This document shows positions 8,144 to 16,819 of a stretch of DNA of 64,000 nucleotides, piece after piece. This DNA is from UBA4416 sp943362175 (GTDB lineage: Bacteria > Bacteroidota > Bacteroidia > B-17B0 > Aurantibacillaceae): contig CALRIU020000023.1 in NCBI GenBank assembly GCA_943362175.1, positions 21,367-85,366 of the forward strand, in the 5' to 3' direction. Below the pieces are notes generated by a model that worked only from the letters and a program-made list of their open reading frames with translations, was not told the origin of the DNA and did no database searches. Each line of letters begins with the position of its first letter. Positions within the stretch are counted from its first letter, which is position 1. The position numbers and the translations under genes are program-made.

Positions 8144-8800
8144 ATGAAAAATAAAAAGCTCCTTTTTTTTGTTATCCTTCTGTTCCCCGCCCTGTTTAAG
8201 ATCATCCTGGAATTTACCACCATCAACTCCCGGAAACTACCTTACTTCGGCCCGAAAACCCTGGCCGGTACAGACACGGTTTATTACAGCGCCACCGACC
8301 GCTTTAAGCAGGCCGGCGGAGACTCCGCTCTTGCCGACATCCGGCTCGATACAGCCAATTATCCCTTGTTTGCAGTATGTTTCATCAAGCAGTCTTACAA
8401 AACGGATAATTACCGCCTGGCCGGCCTCAGCGAATATGCCCAGTATAAAAAAGAAAAGATAAAGCATATTCCCTTTATCATCGTGACGCCCTACGCAGGC
8501 CCGGCAGACTCCAGCGGTTTCAGTGAGCTTAGCAAGCTGCAGGAAGGTAATAAAGACATTTTGCCGCTTTGCTGGCCTGCTGCATCCTTCGACAGCCTCA
8601 ACCGCCTGTTCTTTAAGGGTAAGCCCATGTACATCGACTACAGCTATTTTGCGCTTGTAGACAAGAACCGCCATATCCGCGGCTATTACGATGCCCGTTA
8701 TGTGTCCGAGATCAAGCGCCTTACCGAAGAGTACCAGCATATGCGCCTTAAGGAGGAGAAAGAAAAAGTCATTAAAATTAACCAGATAGAAAGTAAATAA
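8144..8800 (+). CDS. SCO-like thioredoxin-fold protein without the copper-binding cysteines
   Basis: 218 residues with one N-terminal membrane anchor (LLFFVILLFPALFKIILEF). It reads as a diverged paralogue of the next gene. Both carry a Leu-Pro-x-Phe-Gly block followed by GTDTVY, and the ends align (DKNRHIRGYYD against DTYGRIRGTYD). Where SCO1 has C-x3-C this protein has YPLFAVCFIKQ, so the metal-binding pair is missing, and the later SCO histidine is replaced by YIDYSYFAL. It is therefore unlikely to carry copper the same way. It may be a structural partner or decoy in oxidase assembly. The gap to the next gene is 2 bp. Confidence 0.65.
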   Translation: MKNKKLLFFVILLFPALFKIILEFTTINSRKLPYFGPKTLAGTDTVYYSATDRFKQAGGDSALADIRLDTANYPLFAVCFIKQSYKTDNYRLAGLSEYAQYKKEKIKHIPFIIVTPYAGPADSSGFSELSKLQEGNKDILPLCWPAASFDSLNRLFFKGKPMYIDYSYFALVDKNRHIRGYYDARYVSEIKRLTEEYQHMRLKEEKEKVIKINQIESK

Positions 8801-8802
8801 CC

Positions 8803-9429
8803 ATGCGCCAGTTTATCGCCCTTTTCATCATCAGCACCCTGCTGTTTGCCTGCGACCGGAAACCTAAAAGTAATGGTTTGTTGCTGCCTGTTTTCGGTGA
8901 GAAAAAAGCCTCGGGTACAGACACGGTATACCATACCATCAGGCCTTTCTTTTTCACGAACCAGTACAACGAGCCTGTTACGGAGGCAACCACAAAAAAC
9001 AAGATCTATGTGGCGGATTTCTTCTTTGCCACCTGCCAGAGCATCTGCCCGCAGATGAGCTCACAGCTGGTGCATGTGCAGGATGCTTTCAAAAACGACA
9101 GCAGCATCCTCATCCTGTCGCATACGGTGAACCCGATGCACGACACGGTGGCGGTACTGAACGGCTATGCTCAGACGTATGGTGCCCTGAAAGGAAAATG
9201 GCATTTCCTGACCGGAAGCAAAAAAGAAATTTATGCCCTGGCCAAAGACAGCTACCTGGTAAATGCCCTGGAGGACGATGGCACGCCGGAAGGCTTCCTG
9301 CATAGCGAATTGTTTATCCTGGTAGATACCTATGGCCGTATTCGTGGCACTTATGACGGAACGGACCCGGTAGCGGTTCAGAAACTGATTACCGATATCA
9401 AACGTTTAAAGCAGGAAACCGCCTCATGA
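8803..9429 (+). CDS. SCO1/SenC family copper chaperone lipoprotein
   Basis: 208 residues. A lipoprotein signal (LFIISTLLFAC) with the cysteine at about residue 17 anchors it in the membrane. The thioredoxin-like SCO domain has the copper motif C-Q-S-I-C in FFFATCQSICPQM and the conserved His in FLHSELFILVD; VNPMHDT corresponds to the family's SxDP-like strand. SCO proteins deliver copper to, or reduce, the CuA site of cytochrome c oxidase. No oxidase gene lies in the window. It overlaps the following TM2 gene by 4 nt (ATGA) and follows the degenerate paralogue by 2 bp, so 8144-9860 is one operon. Confidence 0.9.
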   Translation: MRQFIALFIISTLLFACDRKPKSNGLLLPVFGEKKASGTDTVYHTIRPFFFTNQYNEPVTEATTKNKIYVADFFFATCQSICPQMSSQLVHVQDAFKNDSSILILSHTVNPMHDTVAVLNGYAQTYGALKGKWHFLTGSKKEIYALAKDSYLVNALEDDGTPEGFLHSELFILVDTYGRIRGTYDGTDPVAVQKLITDIKRLKQETAS

Positions 9430-9860
9430 TCCGGTGGATTTTTCTGTTTGCCTTGTGCCTGCTGGCCTCAGGGCCTTTGGCTGCGGAAGGGCAAAGGGTG
9501 AGGATCTGTTACCTGGATCAGCAGGGCGACACGCTGTCCTCAGAGGAAGTGATTCTGAATAGCGAAGAACTCTCTTTGGACAAGGGGCCAAACCCGGTGA
9601 TGAAGCTCTTCCGGAAAAAGCAGCGCCTCAACAAGCGCATTACGGCGGCGGTACTGGCCTTTCCTTTTCCCTTTGGCATTGTGGGCCTGCACCGTATTTA
9701 CCTGGGTACCAAGCCCTATGTACCGGTGGCTTATGTGGCCAGTCTGGGGGGTGTTTTCGGCATTCTACCTTTTATCGACTTCTGCGCCATCGTCTTCGAC
9801 CGGAAGAATTTCGAGCACTACAAAGACAACGGGCAGGTTTTTATGTGGCTCAATCATTAA
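9426..9860 (+). CDS. TM2 domain protein
   Basis: 144 residues. A signal peptide or first helix covers residues 1-20 (WIFLFALCLLASGPLAAEG), with a short periplasmic part up to about residue 65. A TM2-type hairpin follows: KRITAAVLAFPFPFGIVG, the motif GLHRIYLGT (equivalent to G-x-D-R-F-Y-L-G) and GVFGILPFIDFCAIVF. TM2 proteins are small double-spanning membrane proteins of unclear function. The ATG overlaps the end of the SCO1 gene by 4 nt, which points to coupled translation. Confidence 0.8.
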   Translation: MIRWIFLFALCLLASGPLAAEGQRVRICYLDQQGDTLSSEEVILNSEELSLDKGPNPVMKLFRKKQRLNKRITAAVLAFPFPFGIVGLHRIYLGTKPYVPVAYVASLGGVFGILPFIDFCAIVFDRKNFEHYKDNGQVFMWLNH

Positions 9861-9898
9861 AATTTAACGGTTTTTATGCTTTTTGATTCGACAAATGT

Positions 9899-9906
9899 TA
9901 ATTTTG
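9899..9906 (+). promoter_or_regulatory. -7 promoter element TAATTTTG before 9952
   Basis: Matches TAnnTTTG; the ATG is 45 bp downstream. A TTTTTG lies only 13 bp upstream, shorter than the usual 19-20 bp spacer, so the -33 element is uncertain. Confidence 0.4.
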
Positions 9907-9951
9907 GAACCTGCTTTGTAAAAATAACCTAAATCAAAAAAACTTAGTATC

Positions 9952-10776
9952 ATGAAAAAAACAGTTTTACAAATGGCGCTTGCGCTGCTTACCCTGAGTA
10001 CTGCTACTGCACAGAAAGAAGTAAAGTATGAGAAATTATTTTACAAAGATGTGACCAAAGAGACCAATGAGGTGAAGATCACGGTAGACAATGCTGTTTC
10101 TACTGCAGGGGAAACCAAGTTTAAACTGAAGATCACCAACCTGACAGGTGATTACATTGTGTTTAAGCCAGAAGAGAGTAAATTTATTGTGAACGGAAAA
10201 GAGACGATGCCAAAAGAAAAATGGCTCATCATCAAGCCAAACGAATCTGATTTCAGGGTGATCAACCTGAAAGGCGCGGGCTACAATGAAGTAAAAAATT
10301 ATTCTTTTGTTGTAGGTGGTTTATACATTGCCTCTACCAAAGGAACGGTGGTAGAAGCACCAAACTTTGATCTGCCAGCCTCTAAAAACGATTTTGAAGC
10401 TGGTAACTTTAAAACCACCATGTCTAATGTTTACAAGGAGTCAGACAGAACCGAAGTAAAATTCAAAGCGGCGTACAACGGGCAGAAAATCGGCTTTGTA
10501 CAGCCTGCAAAAGTATCAGTGAAAATGCCTGATGGAAAAGAATACGCCAATGCCAAATCGAAAGCAGACATTATCATGCTTACCAAAGGCCAGGACGACA
10601 GCTTCTCCCTGAGGTGGGATAAAATGGAAGGTGGAAAAGCCATGGATATGCAGAAAGTACCGATGACCATTATCTGGCACGATGCTTACTCTGAGTCGGA
10701 GCTGAAAGGTCTGAATGCTGAGAAAATCGACATGGAATTTGACCAGGCCAATACGGAAGCCAAGAACAAGAAGTAA
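9952..10776 (+). CDS. Secreted protein of unknown function
   Basis: 274 residues with a clear signal peptide (KKTVLQMALALLTLSTATAQ). The mature part is lysine-rich and predicted beta, with Ig-like alternating strands (TKFKLKITNLTGDYIVFKPE; AKVSVKMPDGKEY). There are no cysteines and no sorting domain at the C-terminus, which ends in a charged helix (DQANTEAKNKK). It is probably periplasmic or outer-membrane associated. I do not recognise a named family. It has its own -7 promoter element and terminator, so it is monocistronic. Codon use is more AT-rich and regular than in its neighbours, which can mean high expression. Confidence 0.75.
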   Translation: MKKTVLQMALALLTLSTATAQKEVKYEKLFYKDVTKETNEVKITVDNAVSTAGETKFKLKITNLTGDYIVFKPEESKFIVNGKETMPKEKWLIIKPNESDFRVINLKGAGYNEVKNYSFVVGGLYIASTKGTVVEAPNFDLPASKNDFEAGNFKTTMSNVYKESDRTEVKFKAAYNGQKIGFVQPAKVSVKMPDGKEYANAKSKADIIMLTKGQDDSFSLRWDKMEGGKAMDMQKVPMTIIWHDAYSESELKGLNAEKIDMEFDQANTEAKNKK

Positions 10777-10795
10777 AATTCTTTACAATATGAAG

Positions 10796-10824
10796 AAAGC
10801 CATCTCATCAGGGATGGCTTTTTT
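10796..10824 (+). terminator. Rho-independent terminator after 9952-10776
   Basis: Stem AAAGCCATC (10796-10804) / GATGGCTTT (10813-10821) followed by a T-run, 20 bp after the stop codon. Confidence 0.85.
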
Positions 10825-10868
10825 GTTTCCGTCATCGCGAACGCTATGAGCGCAACGATCAGGGAACT

Positions 10869-11936
10869 TTACTCCTCAAAGGGCCTGGCAGTGGTAAATA
10901 CACGCCATTTTTCAATCAGCTGCTGCATATCGTCGGGCAGCTCGCTGTCGAAGAAGATCGGTTCTTTGGTGATGGGGTGGGTAATACCCAGGGTTTTGGC
11001 ATGAAGCGCCTGGCGGGGTAGAATCTCGAAGCAATTCTCGATGAACTGCTTGTACTTATTGCCCGGTAAGCCTTTCAGGATGCGGTCGCCGCCATATTCA
11101 TTGTCGTTGAACAGCGGATGGCCGATGTGTTTCATGTGTACGCGGATCTGGTGTGTACGGCCGGTTTCCAGCTTGCATTCCACCACGGTAATGTAGCCGA
11201 AGCGTTCCAGGACTTTGTAATGTGTAATGGCATGCTTGCCATGCTCGCCATCCGGGAAACAGGCCATCACCTTGCGGTTCTTGAGGTCACGCCCTACATG
11301 GCAGTCCACGGTGCCGCTGTCTTCCTTCACATCGCCCCATACGATGGCAATGTATTTCCGGTCGAGGTTGCGGTCGAAAAAGTCTTTGGCGAGCCTGCTC
11401 ATGGCCAGCTCGGTTTTGGCAATGATGATGATGCCGGAGGTATTCTTATCGATGCGGTGTACCAGGCCCGGGCGGTCGATGGTGAGGCCGTCGGCCAGCT
11501 TCTGTTTGGAGGAAGGCAGGTTCTGAAAGCGCCAGGCCAGGGCATTGACGAGCGTTCCCGTATAATGGCCATAAGCCGGGTGAACTACCATGCCCGGTTC
11601 TTTATTCACCACGCAGAGGTAATCGTCTTCGTACACCACGTTGATGGGAATGTCTTCGGCCACCAGCTCAATATCGCGGGGCGGAGAGCTCATCAGCACA
11701 GAGATCTCATCAAAAGGCTTGATGCGGTAATTGGATTTCACAGGCTTCCCGTTTACCAGCACGCAATCGGCTTCGCAGCCCTGCTGGATCTTGGTGCGTG
11801 TAGCATTGGGAAGGCGTGTCATCAGGAATTTATCGATGCGCAGCATCACCTGGCCTTTCTCCACTTTGATATGGTGGTGCTCGTAAAGCTCCTTTTCCTC
11901 TTCGCCGGATTCAACCTCTTCAATATCGTTATTCAT
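10869..11936 (-). CDS. RluD/RluC-type 23S rRNA pseudouridine synthase
   Basis: 355 residues. An S4 RNA-binding domain lies at about 30-90 (RIDKFLMTRLPNATRTKIQ, VLVNGKPVKSNYRIKP). The RluA-type catalytic domain follows, with the aspartate in the G-L-V-H-R-I-D-K-N-T-S-G motif, and LETGRTHQIRVHMKHIGHPL near 270. It isomerises specific uridines of 23S rRNA; which site cannot be told. It is the last gene of a minus-strand operon after the PASTA and two T9SS genes; the gap to the T9SS gene is 2 bp. PASTA protein next to RluD is a familiar arrangement in this phylum, while the two T9SS genes between them are less so. Confidence 0.93.
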   Translation of the reverse strand: MNNDIEEVESGEEEKELYEHHHIKVEKGQVMLRIDKFLMTRLPNATRTKIQQGCEADCVLVNGKPVKSNYRIKPFDEISVLMSSPPRDIELVAEDIPINVVYEDDYLCVVNKEPGMVVHPAYGHYTGTLVNALAWRFQNLPSSKQKLADGLTIDRPGLVHRIDKNTSGIIIIAKTELAMSRLAKDFFDRNLDRKYIAIVWGDVKEDSGTVDCHVGRDLKNRKVMACFPDGEHGKHAITHYKVLERFGYITVVECKLETGRTHQIRVHMKHIGHPLFNDNEYGGDRILKGLPGNKYKQFIENCFEILPRQALHAKTLGITHPITKEPIFFDSELPDDMQQLIEKWRVFTTARPFEE

Positions 11937-11938
11937 AA

Positions 11939-13846
11939 TTATCGGGATATGACCAGTTTTTTAGGGGTAGCGCTTAGCTGGCTACCGTTCATGAGTACAA
12001 AATAAATACCGTTTGCTAAGTTACTGATATCAATGGTTTCCTGTGAGGTATAAGTAGCGGAATATACCGTTTGCCCAAGAGAGGATAAAATGGTGATCCT
12101 GGCATTTTCTATCCGTGTGCCATAGCTTTCAATCCCGATGCTGTTTTGTGCAGGGTTGGGGAAAATCGTGACGTCGACAGCTTTCTCTTCATAGGATTTT
12201 ACAGCAACCGGCATGAGCTCTTCGAGGCAGCCCAGCACGGGATTGATCATCAGGGAACCTTTTATAGTGGACTGTTCCCAACCATTTCCCGCATCAAAAA
12301 ATAAGGCGTTGGAGTGGTCGTTGTTTCTGTCAAATCCTATATTCAGTGGTTGGTTGGTCTTTTGCCTGATTCCAAAATAATAGGTTCCCGGGTTGAGCAG
12401 GATGCAGTTGGAAAGGTAAAATACAGGCATTAGATTATAGTTTCCCTGCAAATATACCGGGTGGTGCTCAAGGTTGGTGCTATCGCTGTATACAAGGCTT
12501 CCGGGGCCATTCGGGCCACTCTTCCATACCATGATGTTAAAGGTTGAATGGAGGATGTTCGGACCGTCTTCTGTTGGATCAAAATAAATACGCAGCGCCC
12601 TTAAGGTGTCCGGTACGTTGATGGTATAGCGCAGGGCATACTTCGCACCATAGGTCTTGAGCGCATAAGCCCATTCGGCGGTACCGTCGTCGTAGGCATA
12701 GTAATCGCTGAAGCGCTGGGTTTGCCAGATCGTATCGTTTTGTCTTTGGTAATCTGGGTTGGTAGAGATGACATGTTTAATGGTATAAATACCCATGCCC
12801 GTCATGGGAGCAGCAAAGGCAAAGGGAACAGGCGGGCGGGCATGTTGAGGCACATTTTGCAGGCCATTGCTGCGGTAAGGCATCATATTGGCATGCCCGC
12901 CGTTATAGCTGGCTACCGGAATGTTGTTGATGTCGGATACATTATACTGATAGCTGGTGTTTTTAGTGAATGTAGAATTATTGCGCATATAATTCCCGAT
13001 GACAGAAGCCATTTCAGAAGGAATGTATTGCCTGTAGGGCATGCAGGCGTAATTTTTCAGGAAGCTGGTGCTCATGTACTGAAAGGTATTATCTTCCATC
13101 ACCGTATCGGTGCGCGATCTGTTGCGGTCTATATAAATCTGGTCAATGTGCCAGTGATCAAAGCTTCCGCTCAGAGTGGCGCGGTTCCGGAAACGGAACT
13201 GAAACAAGCTATCGAAATAGGCCGTATCCTTAATGGGAAGCATCACCAGGTGAAACAGGCTATCCGTACTTAATGGAACATACCCTTTGCGGCTCCAAAC
13301 CCTTTGCCACTTCTTCTGATTCGGTTTATAAAAATCAAGGATTAAGGAATCCGCAGGGCTTGGATCATAACCGCGGCCTCCGGCCTGATAATAAAAACTC
13401 AAATAGATGCTATCTGCCGGATTATATACAAGAGGTCCTTTTTTCTGAAGGTTGATAGGGCGGGATGTCAGCTTATCCGCGGGGCCTGAGCTTGTGGATG
13501 AGGCGTTGATGTTGTAAGGATAACCCCGTTTATTTAAGCCATCGAAGGTAGCCACACCAATGCTTGGCGGAGCAACCGGCAAATTATGATTGATGAATAC
13601 ATTGGAGTCGATCCAGTGGTTCACCGTGGGATAGGGGGAAACCGAGGAATACCAAAAATCCTCAAAAAACGGGAGGCTGTCCAGGGCGGTAAGAGTAGCG
13701 CTTCGTTTTTGAAAAGCGTTTTCTGCCGGGAGAGAAATAAGGCTGTTATTGGCGTGTAAGGGTTCTAGCTCTTCCTGTGCTTTCAGGCAAAGAGTCGAAA
13801 GCAGGAATAATACTATAACAGCCGGTCGTGTTTTCCTTTTAATCAT
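11939..13846 (-). CDS. Large secreted T9SS (type A sorting) protein, paralogue 1
   Basis: 635 residues from the ATG at 13846; a longer frame starting at 13900 would put 18 charged residues before the signal peptide. The chosen start gives a signal peptide (KTRPAVIVLFLLSTLCLKAQ) and a length equal to its neighbour. The middle contains a jelly-roll-like region with FEDFWYSSVSPYP and HWHIDQIYID. The C-terminal ~80 residues are a T9SS type A sorting domain: FPNPAQNSIGIES, then ILSSLGQTVYSA, DISNLANGIYFVLM and KKLVISR. It is exported across the outer membrane and probably surface-bound. It is clearly homologous over its full length to the gene at 13936. Specific function unknown. Confidence 0.88.
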   Translation of the reverse strand: MIKRKTRPAVIVLFLLSTLCLKAQEELEPLHANNSLISLPAENAFQKRSATLTALDSLPFFEDFWYSSVSPYPTVNHWIDSNVFINHNLPVAPPSIGVATFDGLNKRGYPYNINASSTSSGPADKLTSRPINLQKKGPLVYNPADSIYLSFYYQAGGRGYDPSPADSLILDFYKPNQKKWQRVWSRKGYVPLSTDSLFHLVMLPIKDTAYFDSLFQFRFRNRATLSGSFDHWHIDQIYIDRNRSRTDTVMEDNTFQYMSTSFLKNYACMPYRQYIPSEMASVIGNYMRNNSTFTKNTSYQYNVSDINNIPVASYNGGHANMMPYRSNGLQNVPQHARPPVPFAFAAPMTGMGIYTIKHVISTNPDYQRQNDTIWQTQRFSDYYAYDDGTAEWAYALKTYGAKYALRYTINVPDTLRALRIYFDPTEDGPNILHSTFNIMVWKSGPNGPGSLVYSDSTNLEHHPVYLQGNYNLMPVFYLSNCILLNPGTYYFGIRQKTNQPLNIGFDRNNDHSNALFFDAGNGWEQSTIKGSLMINPVLGCLEELMPVAVKSYEEKAVDVTIFPNPAQNSIGIESYGTRIENARITILSSLGQTVYSATYTSQETIDISNLANGIYFVLMNGSQLSATPKKLVISR

Positions 13847-13935
13847 ATAACGGTCGTATCTTCTTCTAACTATGAAATCGCCGGTCTGTCGCGCAATCAC
13901 GAGCGGATCCCGGATGTCCGGTGTCAGCGATTCTG

Positions 13936-15846
13936 CTATCGGGCAATGATGAGTTTTTTGGTGACAGGCGCTGTTGCCGGGCCATTCATCAGCTGGATAA
14001 CATACACGCCATTTGACAAAGCACTCACATCTATGGGTCCCTGAGGCGTATAGGGAGCGGAATATACTGTTTGGCCGATGGAAGAAAGAATCACAATACC
14101 TGCATTTTCGGCAATGGGTCCTTTAACTTCTACGTTTATGCTATTCTGTGCCGGGTTAGGAAAAACAAGCAGGCTGTTTTCCAACTCCTTTGGCTCCGTT
14201 ATGTTTGTAGGAAGCGGTGGAAGAAGGCATCCCATGAGCGGGTTGATCATGATGGAACCTTTGATGGCCGATTGCACCCAGCCGTTACCAATATCATAAT
14301 AAAACGCACTGGAATGGTCTGTGTTTTTGTCGAAGCCCACATTCAAAGGTCGGTTGCTTTTCTGCTTGATCCCAAAATAATAGGTCCCCGGGCTTAAGAG
14401 CAGGCATTGAGACAAAGGATAGATCGGCATCAGGTTGTGGCCGCCCTGTAGATACATTGGATGGCTTTCATTATTGGTACTATCGCTATAGATAAGGCTT
14501 CCGGGGCCATTTGTGCCATCGTTCCACACCATGATATTGAAGGTGGAATTGATAATATTCTGTCCGTCGGTTACGGGATCAAAATAAATGCGAAGTGCTC
14601 GCAGGGTATCCGGGGCATTGAGTGTGTAGCGCACGGCATTTTTGGCGCCATAGGTATTGTTGTAATAGCCCACTTCCGCGCTGCCGTCGTCGTAGGCATA
14701 ATAATCGCTGAAACGCTGGGTTTGTAGAATGGTATCGTTCTGCCTTTGCAGATCAGGGTTGGAGGAAATAACATGCTTGATCGTGTAAATGCCCATATCG
14801 GTCATAGCCGGAAAGGCGAATGACACCGGCGGATTGCTGTGCTGAGGAGCACTATGGATGCCGCTTGTTGCATAAGGTGGAATGTTGGCACTGCCGCCGT
14901 TGTATGAGTAGGTCATGGCGCCCAGCATATCATGCACGTAGTAATTGTAAAATAAGTTTTTGCCGGTCGTAAAATTATTACGGATATAATTTCCGGTTGT
15001 TGATGCCATTTCAGAAGAGATGTACTGTCTGAAAGGCATGGTAGAGTAGTTTTTCAGGAAAGGCGTGCTCATGTACTGAAAAGCATTATCCTCCATGATG
15101 GAATCTGCAGCCGATCTGTTCTTGTCGAGGTAGATGTAATCCACGTGCCAGTGGTCGAGGCTTCCGCTCAGGGTAGCGCGGTTGCGGAAACGGAACTGGA
15201 AGAGGCTATCGAAATAAGCGGTATCGAGGATAGGGATCATGACCAGGTGAAACAGGCTGTCGGCCCCGGAGGGATTATAACCTTTGCGGCCCCATACTTT
15301 CTCCCACTTTTTTTGGTTGGGCTTATAGAAATCCACGCTCAGCGAGTCGTTGGCTTCCGGCGCATCGCCGCGGCCTTCGGCCTGGTAATAAAAGCTCAGG
15401 TAAACACTATCCTTTGGGGCATATACCAGGGCACCCTTTTTCTGCAGATTGATGGGCCTGGAGGTCAGCTTATCGGCCTGGGCCGAGTTGGATACCAGCG
15501 CGCTGAGGTTATAAGGATAGCCCTTTTTGTTGAGGCCGTCGAAGGTAGCCACGCCAATGCTGGGCGGTGCAATCGGGAAGGTATGGTTAATGAACACATT
15601 GGAGTCGACCCAGTGATTCACCGCAGGGTAGGGTGAGGTCGGGGAATAGGAAAAATCCTCAAAAAAGGGAATGGTATCGAGTGGCGCGAGGGTGGCAGTT
15701 CTGGCGGCCTTCGTATTTTTGACAGGTGCCGAGAGCAGCTGCGCATTGGCGTTCAAAGGCATCAGCTGCTCCTGTGCTTTCATGCAAAAGCCCAGCAACA
15801 GGGCCAGGGCGGTAAATACAGGTGTCTGGAGTCGTTTTTTAATCAT
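13936..15846 (-). CDS. Large secreted T9SS (type A sorting) protein, paralogue 2
   Basis: 636 residues with a signal peptide (TPVFTALALLLGFCMKAQ). Nearly every block of the downstream paralogue is found here (FFEDFSYSPTSPYP, HWVDSNVFINH, FQFRFRNRATLSGS, YYAYDDGSAE), and the C-terminus is again a type A sorting domain (FPNPAQNSINVEV, GQTVYSAPYT, KKLIIAR). The pair results from tandem duplication. The start overlaps the PASTA gene's stop codon by 1 nt, so it is translated with it. The 89-bp gap to the second copy contains no obvious promoter. Function unknown; the central region may be a carbohydrate- or ligand-binding beta-sandwich, which is inference. Confidence 0.88.
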   Translation of the reverse strand: MIKKRLQTPVFTALALLLGFCMKAQEQLMPLNANAQLLSAPVKNTKAARTATLAPLDTIPFFEDFSYSPTSPYPAVNHWVDSNVFINHTFPIAPPSIGVATFDGLNKKGYPYNLSALVSNSAQADKLTSRPINLQKKGALVYAPKDSVYLSFYYQAEGRGDAPEANDSLSVDFYKPNQKKWEKVWGRKGYNPSGADSLFHLVMIPILDTAYFDSLFQFRFRNRATLSGSLDHWHVDYIYLDKNRSAADSIMEDNAFQYMSTPFLKNYSTMPFRQYISSEMASTTGNYIRNNFTTGKNLFYNYYVHDMLGAMTYSYNGGSANIPPYATSGIHSAPQHSNPPVSFAFPAMTDMGIYTIKHVISSNPDLQRQNDTILQTQRFSDYYAYDDGSAEVGYYNNTYGAKNAVRYTLNAPDTLRALRIYFDPVTDGQNIINSTFNIMVWNDGTNGPGSLIYSDSTNNESHPMYLQGGHNLMPIYPLSQCLLLSPGTYYFGIKQKSNRPLNVGFDKNTDHSSAFYYDIGNGWVQSAIKGSIMINPLMGCLLPPLPTNITEPKELENSLLVFPNPAQNSINVEVKGPIAENAGIVILSSIGQTVYSAPYTPQGPIDVSALSNGVYVIQLMNGPATAPVTKKLIIAR

Positions 15847-16463
15847 TATTGAATGTCTTCTGCAGGATCATTGCCATCATCAGGTGTATTACTGTCATCC
15901 GGCAGTGCATATCCTTCTTCTTTGCGGCCAATCACCAGGTCTATCTTGCTTCCTTTTTTTATCGGGTCGCCGGGCTTGATCTCCTTGCCTTTGAACAGTT
16001 GCTTCACCACGCATCCCTTGCAGTCGGCGGCTACTTCGGTAAGGGTTCCTTTTTTGAACCCGTAGCTTTCGATCATGAACAGGGCTTGCCTGGTGCTTCT
16101 GTCAACCAGCTTGGGCATGGCAATCTGCGGCGGCTGTGTGCTTGTAACGTACAGATAGATCATTCTATTGTGTTTTACCTGCGATTTTGGCTCCGGATCC
16201 TGCTTGATGACAATGCCCGAGGTCTCTTTGGGGTCGTAAATACTATCGATGATGAGGTAGCGGACATTTTTGTTTTGAATGAAATTGTCCAGCTCCGCGA
16301 TCTTTTTTCCTTTAAAATCAGGAACTTCGGCGGTTTCTCCGTGATGAGTGTATACATTCAGGAGCTTAAAAAGGATCCATACCACTACCACCAGGCTCAC
16401 CAGGGCGATCAGAAAATGCGTTAAAAACTGCTTGGATTTAAGAAATGCCAGGAAATCTTTCAT
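15846..16463 (-). CDS. PASTA domain membrane protein
   Basis: 205 residues. A short cytoplasmic N-terminus and one transmembrane helix at about 15-37 (FLIALVSLVVVVWILFKLL) are followed by two PASTA repeats. The first is about 45-110 (AEVPDFKGKKIAELDNFIQ, DPEPKSQVKHNRMIYLYV), the second about 115-180 (MPKLVDRSTRQALFMIESYG, DPIKKGSKIDLVIG). The tail is acidic. PASTA domains bind peptidoglycan or lipid II stems; without a kinase domain this is a stand-alone envelope protein. It is the first gene of a four-gene minus-strand operon with the two T9SS genes and the RluD-type gene. Confidence 0.88.
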   Translation of the reverse strand: MKDFLAFLKSKQFLTHFLIALVSLVVVVWILFKLLNVYTHHGETAEVPDFKGKKIAELDNFIQNKNVRYLIIDSIYDPKETSGIVIKQDPEPKSQVKHNRMIYLYVTSTQPPQIAMPKLVDRSTRQALFMIESYGFKKGTLTEVAADCKGCVVKQLFKGKEIKPGDPIKKGSKIDLVIGRKEEGYALPDDSNTPDDGNDPAEDIQ

Positions 16464-16658
16464 AGAAATATAAGTGTGCTAATATAGCTATTATTTGAGA
16501 ATTCGCGCTATATTTGAAGCCCTTGTCAGAGGGCGATCCGGCAAATTTTGTTAAAGCGGACGGCGGCTTCAAAAAAGGGCTGTTGACATACCGGAAAGTG
16601 GAGCGTATAGGGATTAAAAAAGAAATGCAGAAAAAAATCGAAAAAAGTTTTATTTTTT

Positions 16659-16689
16659 TTTGCAACAATGAAAATTGTTACTAAATTTG
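16659..16689 (+). promoter_or_regulatory. Strong promoter of the tRNA-tuf unit
   Basis: -33 box TTTG (16659-16662) and -7 box TAAATTTG (16682-16689) separated by exactly 19 bp, an ideal Bacteroidota housekeeping promoter. The spacer holds a 6-bp inverted repeat AACAAT/ATTGTT (16664-16669 and 16674-16679). Confidence 0.8.
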
Positions 16690-16710
16690 CAACCCCAATT
16701 ACAACGGGAC

Positions 16711-16722
16711 GTTCTTTAAAAT
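16711..16722 (+). promoter_or_regulatory. boxA-like antitermination element
   Basis: GTTCTTTAAAAT resembles the boxA core TGCTCTTTA of stable-RNA leaders. The same 12 bases recur at 17142-17153 inside the tRNA array. Confidence 0.45.
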
Positions 16723-16736
16723 TAGAAAAAAATAAA

Positions 16737-16809
16737 GCCGAAGTAGCTCAGCTGGTAGAGCCACTGATTTGTAATCAGTAGGTCGGGGGTTCGAGTCCCT
16801 TCTTCGGCT
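16737..16809 (+). tRNA. tRNA-Thr (anticodon UGU)
   Basis: 73 nt. Acceptor stem GCCGAAG/CTTCGGC, D-arm GCTCAGCTGGTAGAGC, anticodon stem ACTGA/TCAGT with loop TTTGTAA (anticodon TGT), T-arm GGGGGTTCGAGTCCCTT, discriminator T. CCA is not encoded. Confidence 0.97.
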
Positions 16810-16819
16810 CTTTTTTTTT

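Noticed and set aside
13847..13900. Longer N-terminus of the first T9SS paralogue
   Set aside because: It would put 18 Arg/Tyr-rich residues before the signal peptide; the inner ATG gives the same length as the paralogue.
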